DNA of 13,433 nt from an uncultured Sneathia sp. (GTDB taxonomy: Bacteria; Fusobacteriota; Fusobacteriia; Fusobacteriales; Leptotrichiaceae), in assembly GCA_902494065.1 (NCBI GenBank), contig CABURZ010000031.1, forward strand, positions 1 through 13,433. The letters run 5' to 3'. The position numbers and the translations under genes were made by a program. This document shows, piece by piece, positions 7,299-13,433 of this stretch. How positions within the stretch are numbered: the stretch's first letter is position 1; the number at the start of each line of letters is the position of its first letter. Under the pieces are notes generated by a model. That model saw nothing but the letters and a program-made list of their open reading frames with translations. It made no database searches and was not told where the DNA came from.

Positions 7299-7321
7299 AG
7301 AATGAATACTTAATGTATAAT
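7293..7321 (+). promoter_or_regulatory. Promoter of the valS operon
   Basis: TTGCAA (7293-7298), a 17-base spacer and a perfect TATAAT (7316-7321) form a good sigma-70 type promoter. Transcription would begin near 7328, about 22 bases before the valS ATG. That leader is far too short for a T-box or another riboswitch, so tRNA-sensing control of valS is not supported here. Confidence 0.75.
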
Positions 7322-7337
7322 TTTAGTATCAATTTTG

Positions 7338-7343
7338 AAAGGA
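7338..7343 (+). promoter_or_regulatory. Ribosome binding site that fixes the valS start
   Basis: AAAGGA lies 6 bases before the ATG at 7350. A TTG at 7335 in the same frame would place this site inside the gene, so the ATG is preferred. Confidence 0.8.
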
Positions 7344-7349
7344 ATAAAT

Positions 7350-9983
7350 ATGGATAATATACTTGATAAAAAATATGTTGCTTGTGAAATAGAAAATGGT
7401 ATTTATGAAAACTGGGAAAATATGGGATATTTTAAACCAAATAATGAAAATGCACCATATTATTCTGTAATACTTCCACCACCAAATGTTACTGGAATAT
7501 TACATATAGGTCATGTACTAAATGTTTCTGTTACAGATGCTATTATTAGATATAAAAGAATGAGAGGATTTAATACTTTATGGATACCTGGAACTGATCA
7601 TGCAGGTATTGCAACACAAAATAAAGTTGAACGTATGCTTTTGTCTATGGATAGCTCAAAAGAAAAAATAGGTAGAGAAAAATTTATAGAAAAAACATGG
7701 GAATGGAAAAATAAATATGGAAATATTATTACAAAACAATTAAGAAAAATTGGCGGTTCTCTTGACTGGTCTCGTGAAATGTTTACAATGAATGAAATTT
7801 CATCAAATGCAGTTAAAGAAGCTTTCGTTAAACTATATAACGATGATTTAATATACCAAGGTGAATATATAGTTAACTGGTGTCCATTTGATAAAACTGC
7901 TCTAGCTGATGATGAAATTAATCATGAAGAAAAAGACAGCTATTTATGGCATATAGCATATCCTGTTAAAGATAGTGATATTAAATTAATAGTTGCAACA
8001 ACTAGACCTGAAACTATGTTAGGTGATACTGGAGTTGCAGTTAATCCTAAAGATGATAGATACAAAGATTTAGTTGGTAAAAAAGTTATACTCCCATTAA
8101 TGAACAGAGAAATTCCTATAGTAGCAGATGATTATGTAGATATGGAATTTGGTACAGGAGTTGTTAAAATGACACCTGCTCACGACCCTAATGACTTTGA
8201 AGTTGGTAAAAGATGTAATCTAGAGTTTATAAACATCTTTACTCCTGATGCTAAAATAAATGAAAATGGTGGTAAATATCAAGGGCTTGATAGATTTGAA
8301 GCTAGAACAAAAATAATAGAAGACTTAGATAAATTAGGCTTATTCGTAAAAAAAGAGTCACACAAAAATTCTATAGGTCACTGCTATAGATGTGATACAA
8401 TAATAGAACCTCGTGTATCAAAACAATGGTTCGTAAGAATGAAGCCATTAGCTAAAAAAGCACTTGAAGTAGTACGTGATAAAAAGATAATATTAGAACC
8501 TGCAAGAATGGAAAAAATTTACTATAATTGGCTTAATAATATACGTGATTGGTGTATTTCAAGACAAATATGGTGGGGACATCAAATACCAGCATATTAC
8601 GATGAAAAAGGCAAAGTATATGTTGCTAAAAGTATAGATGAAGCTATTAAAATTGCTGGTACAGACAAACTTACTCAAGAAGAGGATGTTCTAGATACAT
8701 GGTTTTCTTCTTCTCTTTGGCCATTTTCAACTATGGGTTGGCCTTGCGACACAGAAGATTTATCTAAATTTTTCCCAACAAATACCCTTGTAACAGGTGC
8801 TGACATAATATTCTTCTGGGTTGCACGTATGATAATGATGAGCTTATACTTTAAAAATGAAATACCATTTAATTATGTATATTTTACAGGTATAGTTCGT
8901 GATGAAATTGGTAGAAAAATGAGTAAATCATTAGGTAATTCTCCTGATCCATTAGATATAATAAAAAATAAGGGAGCTGATGCATTAAGATTTGGGTTAC
9001 TATTCAACACTACTCAAGGACAAGACATTAAATTTAATGATAGTCTAGTAGATATGGGTGCAAATTTTGTAAATAAAGTATGGAATGCTTCAAAATTTGT
9101 AATATCTAACTTAAAAGATTTTGACAAAAATGTAAGTATATTAGATCTTGATTTTAAAACTGAAGATAGATGGATAATGTCAAGATTAAGTAATACATCT
9201 AAATTAATTGATGAAAACATGGATAAATATAACATTGATCAAGCTTGTAAATTAGCATTTGAATTCTTTAAAGGTGATTTCTGCGATTGGTATGTTGAAA
9301 TTGCAAAAACTAGAATATATAATTCAAATGACAAAACTGATAAAATAACTGCTCAATGGATATTACGTCATGTATTAGATTATTCATTGAGACTACTACA
9401 TCCATTTATACCATATGTAACTGAATATATATGGCAATTCGTAAAAGTAAATGGTGACACTATAATGCTATCAGATTTTCCAACATATGATAAAGCACTA
9501 GTTGAGCCAGAAATAGAAAAAAATTTTGCTTTTATGCAAGAAGCAATAAATAATATAAGAAATATACGTGCAGAAGCAAATGTAAGCCCTGCTAAGAAAA
9601 TAGAAATATTATATAACACTAAAAATGATGCAGAAGCTAGTATATTAGTAAATAATTTAAAAATTTTAGAAAAATTAGCTAATGTAGAAAAAATACAAAG
9701 AGCAACTAATATACCTAGTTTAGTTGGATTTAGATTAGTTAGAAATACTGAAATCTATGTTCCTTTAGCTGATTTAATAGATAAGGAAAAAGAAACAGAA
9801 AAAATTCGTCATGAAATTGAAAAAGTTGAAAAAGAGTTACAAAGAGTAAATGGCAAATTAAATAATGAAAACTTTACTTCTAAGGCCCCAAGTGCAATAA
9901 TAGAAAAAGAAAAAAATATACAAAAAGAATTAAATGATAAATTAGTTAAATTAAATCAAAATTTAAACAAATTTTTAAACTAG
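7350..9983 (+). CDS. valS: Valine--tRNA ligase
   Basis: A cytoplasmic class I aminoacyl-tRNA synthetase of 877 residues, normal for bacterial ValRS, that charges tRNA-Val with valine. In order: PPPNVTGILHIGHVLN at 43-58 with the ATP-binding HIGH (52-55); the CP1 editing domain with TTRPETMLGDTGVAVNP at 217-233 and GTGVVKMTPAHDPNDFEVG at 268-286, which clears mischarged threonine; cysteines 345 and 348 (HCYRCDT) in the zinc-ribbon-like region; DWCISRQIWWGHQIP at 400-414; KMSKS at 523-527; the anticodon-binding helical domain at about 605-750; and a C-terminal coiled coil at about 808-877 that grips the tRNA. The start chosen is the ATG at 7350, five codons after a possible TTG. It is the first gene of a three-gene operon with its own promoter. 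Confidence 0.98.
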   Translation: MDNILDKKYVACEIENGIYENWENMGYFKPNNENAPYYSVILPPPNVTGILHIGHVLNVSVTDAIIRYKRMRGFNTLWIPGTDHAGIATQNKVERMLLSMDSSKEKIGREKFIEKTWEWKNKYGNIITKQLRKIGGSLDWSREMFTMNEISSNAVKEAFVKLYNDDLIYQGEYIVNWCPFDKTALADDEINHEEKDSYLWHIAYPVKDSDIKLIVATTRPETMLGDTGVAVNPKDDRYKDLVGKKVILPLMNREIPIVADDYVDMEFGTGVVKMTPAHDPNDFEVGKRCNLEFINIFTPDAKINENGGKYQGLDRFEARTKIIEDLDKLGLFVKKESHKNSIGHCYRCDTIIEPRVSKQWFVRMKPLAKKALEVVRDKKIILEPARMEKIYYNWLNNIRDWCISRQIWWGHQIPAYYDEKGKVYVAKSIDEAIKIAGTDKLTQEEDVLDTWFSSSLWPFSTMGWPCDTEDLSKFFPTNTLVTGADIIFFWVARMIMMSLYFKNEIPFNYVYFTGIVRDEIGRKMSKSLGNSPDPLDIIKNKGADALRFGLLFNTTQGQDIKFNDSLVDMGANFVNKVWNASKFVISNLKDFDKNVSILDLDFKTEDRWIMSRLSNTSKLIDENMDKYNIDQACKLAFEFFKGDFCDWYVEIAKTRIYNSNDKTDKITAQWILRHVLDYSLRLLHPFIPYVTEYIWQFVKVNGDTIMLSDFPTYDKALVEPEIEKNFAFMQEAINNIRNIRAEANVSPAKKIEILYNTKNDAEASILVNNLKILEKLANVEKIQRATNIPSLVGFRLVRNTEIYVPLADLIDKEKETEKIRHEIEKVEKELQRVNGKLNNENFTSKAPSAIIEKEKNIQKELNDKLVKLNQNLNKFLN

Positions 9984-9990
9984 GTGGGGG
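9982..9990 (+). promoter_or_regulatory. Strong ribosome binding site of the nfeD-like gene, overlapping the valS stop
   Basis: AGGTGGGGG begins inside the valS TAG and ends 5 bases before the ATG at 9996. A GTG at 9984 is in frame but sits inside this site, so the ATG is the likely start. Confidence 0.75.
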
Positions 9991-9995
9991 ATAAT

Positions 9996-10409
9996 ATGTT
10001 TACAGTTTATTGGGGAATTTTTGCAGGTATACTTTTAATAATAGAGTTAATTATTCCTGCATTAATATCAATTTGGTTTGCAATAGCAGCTTTTATAGTA
10101 ATGTTTATAGCAATTTTTATTAATTCTCTAAATATACAAATAAGTTCATTTTTAATAATCTCAATTATTTTACTATTTTCTACTAAAAAAATAGTAAGAA
10201 AGATTATAAAACCATCAAAGGATGCATATACAAGTGAGATGATAGGTGAAACAGTAATTGTTAGTAAAATTTTATCTCACAATCAATATGAGGTTAAATT
10301 TAAAGGTGTTATTTGGTATGCAATATCAAATAAAGCTCTAAATATAGGTGAAGAAGTAAAAATTATAGGTTATAAAGGCAATAAAATAATTGTAGAAAAA
10401 GAGGTGTAA
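9996..10409 (+). CDS. NfeD-like membrane protein, short form
   Basis: A 137-residue protein with three closely packed membrane segments (about 4-20, 24-44 and 48-66) and a C-terminal OB-fold domain facing the cytoplasm (about 80-137). IIELIIPALISIWFAIAA (15-32) matches the NfeD signature of an acidic residue and Pro before a short W/F-rich turn. The tail pattern EMIGETVIV...V.FKGVIWYAIS...IGEEVKIIGYKGNKIIV is the typical NfeD OB fold. The ClpP-like protease domain of long NfeD proteins is absent. NfeD proteins are regularly encoded beside an SPFH protein and are thought to act with it in membrane microdomains or membrane-protein quality control. That pairing is present here: one base separates this stop from the next start. 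It lies 12 bases after valS. Confidence 0.87.
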   Translation: MFTVYWGIFAGILLIIELIIPALISIWFAIAAFIVMFIAIFINSLNIQISSFLIISIILLFSTKKIVRKIIKPSKDAYTSEMIGETVIVSKILSHNQYEVKFKGVIWYAISNKALNIGEEVKIIGYKGNKIIVEKEV

Positions 10410-10410
10410 A

Positions 10411-11286
10411 ATGATAATAACATTTCCAGTAATATTTTTAATATTAGTAATCATTATATCATTAGGAGTAAAAATAGTTCCAGAATCAAGCGTTTATGTT
10501 ATAGAAACACTTGGTAAATATAGTAAGCAACTTCATGCTGGGCTACATATTATAAATCCAATTACCGATAGAATCGCAAAAAAGGTAAGTTTAAAAGAAA
10601 CAGTTAATGATTTTGAGCCACAACCAGTTATTACAAAAGATAATGCAACTATGATGATAGACACAGTAGTATATTTTCAAATAACTGATCCAAAATTATA
10701 CACATATGGTGTAGAACGCCCTATAATTGCAATAGAAAATTTAACTGCAACTACATTACGTAATATAATAGGTGATCTAACAGTTGACGAAACTCTAACA
10801 TCGCGTGACACAATTAACTCTAAAATGAGATTAGAATTAGATGAAGCAACTGATCCTTGGGGAATAAAAGTAAATAGAGTTGAGCTAAAAAGTATAGTAC
10901 CTCCTGAAGAAATTAGAATTGCTATGGAAAAAGAAATGAAAGCTGAGCGTGAAAAAAGAGCAACTGTATTAGATGCACAAGCTAAAAAAGAATCAGCAAT
11001 ACTAATAGCTGAAGGAGAAAAACAAGCAAGTATATTAAGAGCAGAAGCAGAAAAGGAAGTTAAAATTAAAGAAGCAGAAGGAAGGGCAAAAGCTTTACTA
11101 GAACTTAAAAAAGCTGAAAGTGAAGGTTTAAAATTTTTAAATGAAAATGTACCAGAAGATAAAATATTAAAGCTTAAAGCACTAGATACCTTTGCAAAGG
11201 TAGCTGATGGTAAGGCAACTAAAATAATAATTCCAAGTGAAATACAAAATCTTGCAAGCATTGTTGAAAGTTTAAAAGAAATATAG
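10411..11286 (+). CDS. qmcA: SPFH/band-7 (stomatin-like) membrane protein, QmcA type
   Basis: A 291-residue protein anchored by one N-terminal membrane helix (about 3-20). The band-7/SPFH domain follows (about 22-180), including GLHIINPITDRIAKKVSLKE (44-63), ITKDNATMMIDTVVYFQITD (74-93) and the ENLTATTLRNIIGDLTVDE stretch at 109-127. Residues 170-240 are a charged Ala/Glu/Lys coiled coil with AEGEKQASILRAEAEKE repeats, which drives oligomerisation. Length and layout match E. coli QmcA (YbbK), which is likewise encoded next to an NfeD protein (YbbJ). Such proteins form ring-like membrane assemblies and scaffold or regulate membrane proteases; the particular client here is unknown. GAGGTG at the end of the nfeD-like gene (10401-10406) is the ribosome site. 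The gene ends at a strong terminator whose stem starts inside the stop codon. Confidence 0.9.
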   Translation: MIITFPVIFLILVIIISLGVKIVPESSVYVIETLGKYSKQLHAGLHIINPITDRIAKKVSLKETVNDFEPQPVITKDNATMMIDTVVYFQITDPKLYTYGVERPIIAIENLTATTLRNIIGDLTVDETLTSRDTINSKMRLELDEATDPWGIKVNRVELKSIVPPEEIRIAMEKEMKAEREKRATVLDAQAKKESAILIAEGEKQASILRAEAEKEVKIKEAEGRAKALLELKKAESEGLKFLNENVPEDKILKLKALDTFAKVADGKATKIIIPSEIQNLASIVESLKEI

Positions 11287-11313
11287 GAAAGCCGTAGCTT
11301 TCCTTATTTTTTT
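11285..11313. terminator. Rho-independent terminator between convergent operons
   Basis: An 8-base-pair perfect stem, AGGAAAGC (11285-11292) with GCTTTCCT (11297-11304), closes a CGTA loop and is followed by TATTTTTTT (11305-11313). It should stop the valS operon strongly. The stem begins within the TAG of the qmcA-like gene and reaches the TAA of the HAD gene. On the minus strand the hairpin is followed by TATATTTCTTTT, a weaker U-rich tract, so it probably serves both directions. Confidence 0.9.
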
Positions 11314-12053
11314 ACAGTACTAATTTTTGAAATTCTTTCAACAACTCGATTTGCCTTTATTTTCACATTTTCTGGTGCATGTGCCATGCAAATGGCATAA
11401 TCTGATTTTTCAAACATAGATATATCATTTCCTGAATCACCTAGAGATATTACATATAAAGGTTCTTTCTCCTTTATTTTTTCTATGGCAATCCCTTTTG
11501 ATAATCCATTTGCACAAACTTCTATTCTTCTTTTTGCAGTTTTAAAAATTGATAAATCTTTAAATTCATTTTTTAATTCATTTAATATTGCATCGCATTC
11601 TTCCTCTTTAGGTCTAATATTCACCTTATATATTACTCTACCCTTTAAAAGCTCATATGGATCATTTCTACAAATTAATTCCATATTCCATAAAGTCTTT
11701 GGATTTTCATGACTAAAGTTTCCTATTCTTTGATCGCCATCTAATGCATCAAATATTAAATCATGCTTTTTAATAAACTCATATAATTTATTTAATATTT
11801 TATTATCCATATGTTTTTCAAAAATTGTAGTATCATTTTTTTGTATTTGAGCACCATTAAATCCTATCTTATAGGTGAATTTTAAACCATTTTCTTTTTC
11901 AATATATTCTATTTCTTTTATTGATCTACCTGTAGCAACACCTATAATATATTTTTTTTGAAATTCTCTAAATTTTTCTAAATCCTGCCTTTCAATTTTA
12001 ACAGAATTTAATAATAATGTTCCATCTAAATCTGTAATTATTAATTTATCCAT
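11304..12053 (-). CDS. Cof-type HAD-IIB family hydrolase (probable sugar-phosphate phosphatase)
   Basis: A 249-residue cytoplasmic phosphatase of the haloacid dehalogenase superfamily. Motif I is DLDGTLL at 8-14 (nucleophile D8, acid/base D10), motif II is ATGRS at 40-44 (T41), motif III lysine is K186 in NGLSKGIAIEKI, and motif IV is GDSGND at 205-210, so all catalytic positions are intact. The region between about 70 and 175 is the C2 (Cof-type) cap that decides substrate. GFNGA at 64-68 is also typical. The family dephosphorylates sugar phosphates, nucleotides or cofactor phosphates. The start overlaps the PTS stop by one base (TAATG), with AGGGA upstream, so the enzyme may act on the imported sugar phosphate or relieve sugar-phosphate stress. 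The substrate itself cannot be read from the sequence. Confidence 0.9.
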   Translation of the reverse strand: MDKLIITDLDGTLLLNSVKIERQDLEKFREFQKKYIIGVATGRSIKEIEYIEKENGLKFTYKIGFNGAQIQKNDTTIFEKHMDNKILNKLYEFIKKHDLIFDALDGDQRIGNFSHENPKTLWNMELICRNDPYELLKGRVIYKVNIRPKEEECDAILNELKNEFKDLSIFKTAKRRIEVCANGLSKGIAIEKIKEKEPLYVISLGDSGNDISMFEKSDYAICMAHAPENVKIKANRVVERISKISTVKK

Positions 12054-13433
12054 TAATCTTCTATCCCTAAAATATCTATTATTTTCATTTTTAAAACTTG
12101 TGCATGAGCACCGTATATTGACTGAACTTGCATACCATTTTCACTTACACCCATAGCATGAAATTCTTCTTTAATACGTTTTTTATCAACTATGCTTTTA
12201 TCTTTAACATCTATTCTAAGTCTTGTAATACATGCATCAACACTTAAAATATTTTCTTTTCCACCATAACATTCTATCAAACCTAAAGCTTGAGTGTTTG
12301 TATCCATTTTACCATCTTTTTCTCTCATTTCATCTTTTAATGTTTTTAATCCATACTTGCTTCTTGCTTCTTCTTTAGATGAAATATGTATGTCTTCTGT
12401 ATTACCTTCTCTACCTGGTGTTTTATAATCGAATTTTTCTATCATAAATTTAAATACAAAGTAATATACAATAAAGCATACAACACCTACTATAGGTAAT
12501 AGATACCATTTTGTTCTTGTACCTTGCAATACACCATAGATAATATAGTTAATAAGTCCGTGCCCTGTTGGTGTTAAAAAGGCTGCACCTAACATATGCA
12601 TAGATAATAGAGTAAATCCTGCTAAAACTGCATGTACTGCATAAAGCATAGGTGCTACAAATAGGAAAGTAAATTCTAATGGTTCAGTAATTCCTGTTAA
12701 AAATGATGTCCCAGCCGCAGCTAAAAGTAATGATCCAACAATTTTTTTGTTTTCTGGTTTTGCAGTTTTATACATAGCAAATGCTGCACCTGGTAAACCA
12801 AACATATTATATACAAACTTACCTGCACTAAATCTTGCAATATTAGGATCTATTTTTGTACTAGCATTACCTATGGCTGCCATATATGCATTTATTGTAC
12901 CCATATATGTTTTACCGTTTATTTCAAATATACCACCTAATTCTGTAGTTCTAATAGGCCAATTTAGTCCATGATGTAATCCAAATGGTAGTAAAAATCT
13001 TTCGGCCAATGCGTAAAGGAAAGTTCCTATATATCCAGATTTTAAAATTCCTATAGACACAATGTTTATAACTTGTTGCACTGCAGGCCAAACAACAAAA
13101 ATCACTGCAGATACTATAGCCATAACTGGCATTATTATAATAGGTACAAATCTTGGTCCTCCAAAGAATCCTATAACTTGTGGCAATTGTATAGTGACAG
13201 CTTTTTTATGTACCAAATAAACAACTACTCCTACTATTAATCCTCCAAATACATTTAAATCCATAGTTTGTATACCTAATACTTTAGTTTGCATACTTTG
13301 TGCCATCATTTGGCTAAGTTGAGCCTTAGTTAATCCATCTGCAACAACTAATTTACCAGATATTTTCAATAGGAAATTTAAAATATAGTGAAATGTTAAA
13401 AATCCTAGTACTGCTGATAGAGCAGCTGATCCT
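12053..13433 (-). CDS. PTS EIICB permease, glucose/alpha-glucoside superfamily (N-terminus cut by right edge)
   Basis: The frame is open to the right edge, with 459 codons visible; a TTG at 13367-13369 is internal, not a start, since the reading (GSAALSAVLGFLTFHYILNF) continues upstream. Roughly 60-80 residues are missing. The EIIC membrane channel comes first, with IGFFGGPRFVPI, the GLHHGLNWP substrate-loop region and the conserved GITEPLEF (glutamate, 12696-12719). A hydrophilic linker containing YKTPGRE follows. The C-terminal EIIB domain has DACITRLRIDVKD, whose cysteine (codon 12230-12232) is the phosphorylation site, and ends with the G.Q.IYG pattern. It imports and phosphorylates a sugar using phosphate from HPr and a separately encoded EIIA. 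The TPGRE linker resembles maltose/alpha-glucoside permeases such as B. subtilis MalP, but the channel differs enough that the sugar is uncertain. It is coupled to the HAD phosphatase gene downstream. Confidence 0.92.
   Translation of the reverse strand, partial: GSAALSAVLGFLTFHYILNFLLKISGKLVVADGLTKAQLSQMMAQSMQTKVLGIQTMDLNVFGGLIVGVVVYLVHKKAVTIQLPQVIGFFGGPRFVPIIIMPVMAIVSAVIFVVWPAVQQVINIVSIGILKSGYIGTFLYALAERFLLPFGLHHGLNWPIRTTELGGIFEINGKTYMGTINAYMAAIGNASTKIDPNIARFSAGKFVYNMFGLPGAAFAMYKTAKPENKKIVGSLLLAAAGTSFLTGITEPLEFTFLFVAPMLYAVHAVLAGFTLLSMHMLGAAFLTPTGHGLINYIIYGVLQGTRTKWYLLPIVGVVCFIVYYFVFKFMIEKFDYKTPGREGNTEDIHISSKEEARSKYGLKTLKDEMREKDGKMDTNTQALGLIECYGGKENILSVDACITRLRIDVKDKSIVDKKRIKEEFHAMGVSENGMQVQSIYGAHAQVLKMKIIDILGIED

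Noticed and set aside
7335..7349. TTG start adding five residues to ValRS
   Set aside because: It would put the AAAGGA ribosome site inside the gene; the ATG at 7350 has ideal spacing.
7322..7349. T-box or other riboswitch before valS
   Set aside because: The predicted leader is only about 22 bases, and no T-box sequence or long stem is present.
9984..9995. GTG start adding four residues to the NfeD-like protein
   Set aside because: The GTG is part of the AGGTGGGGG ribosome site for the ATG at 9996.
10677..11261. 194-codon open frame antisense to the SPFH gene
   Set aside because: It is rich in Ser, Leu, Phe and Ala as expected from the complement of an Ala/Glu/Lys coiled coil, has no recognisable domain, and lies wholly inside a convincing gene.
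13367..13369. TTG as the true start of the PTS permease
   Set aside because: The frame continues upstream to the window edge with a hydrophobic sequence fitting an EIIC helix, and no ribosome site precedes the TTG, so the gene is cut by the edge.

Overview
The window is a very AT-rich bacterial segment using the standard bacterial code (TGA works as a stop in at least two genes, which argues against a mycoplasma). Coding density is close to complete. My best guess is a member of the Fusobacteriota, perhaps the Leptotrichiaceae (Sneathia, Streptobacillus or Leptotrichia type). That rests on base composition, gene style and the absence of a T-box leader before valS, so it is an inference and not a proven placement. 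No RNA gene, insertion sequence, CRISPR array or long repeat was seen.

Region 1 (1-7201, all on the minus strand) is a surface-polysaccharide operon. In transcription order it encodes a ketopantoate-reductase family enzyme, a short mannose-1-phosphate guanylyltransferase, a Wzx-type flippase, a family 2 glycosyltransferase, a Wzy-type polymerase, a GT32-like glycosyltransferase, a second family 2 glycosyltransferase, and the start of a CDP-glycerol glycerophosphotransferase-like protein that runs off the left edge. Together they would make GDP-mannose, assemble a repeat unit, flip it and polymerise it, possibly with glycerol-phosphate in the polymer. The genes are packed without gaps: six of the seven junctions overlap, by 4 to 55 bases.

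Region 2 (7202-7349) is the only real intergenic space. It holds two divergent promoters that appear to share one self-complementary -35 hexamer (TTGCAA), each 17 bases from a perfect TATAAT. One promoter faces the polysaccharide operon and the other faces valS. A perfect 10-base palindrome lies in the spacer of the polysaccharide promoter.

Region 3 (7350-11286, plus strand) is an operon of valS, a short NfeD-like membrane protein and an SPFH/band-7 protein of the QmcA type. It ends in a strong hairpin terminator.

Region 4 (11304-13433, minus strand) converges on that terminator. It carries a Cof-type HAD phosphatase directly downstream of, and overlapping by one base, a PTS EIICB sugar permease of the glucose/alpha-glucoside superfamily whose N-terminus lies beyond the right edge.
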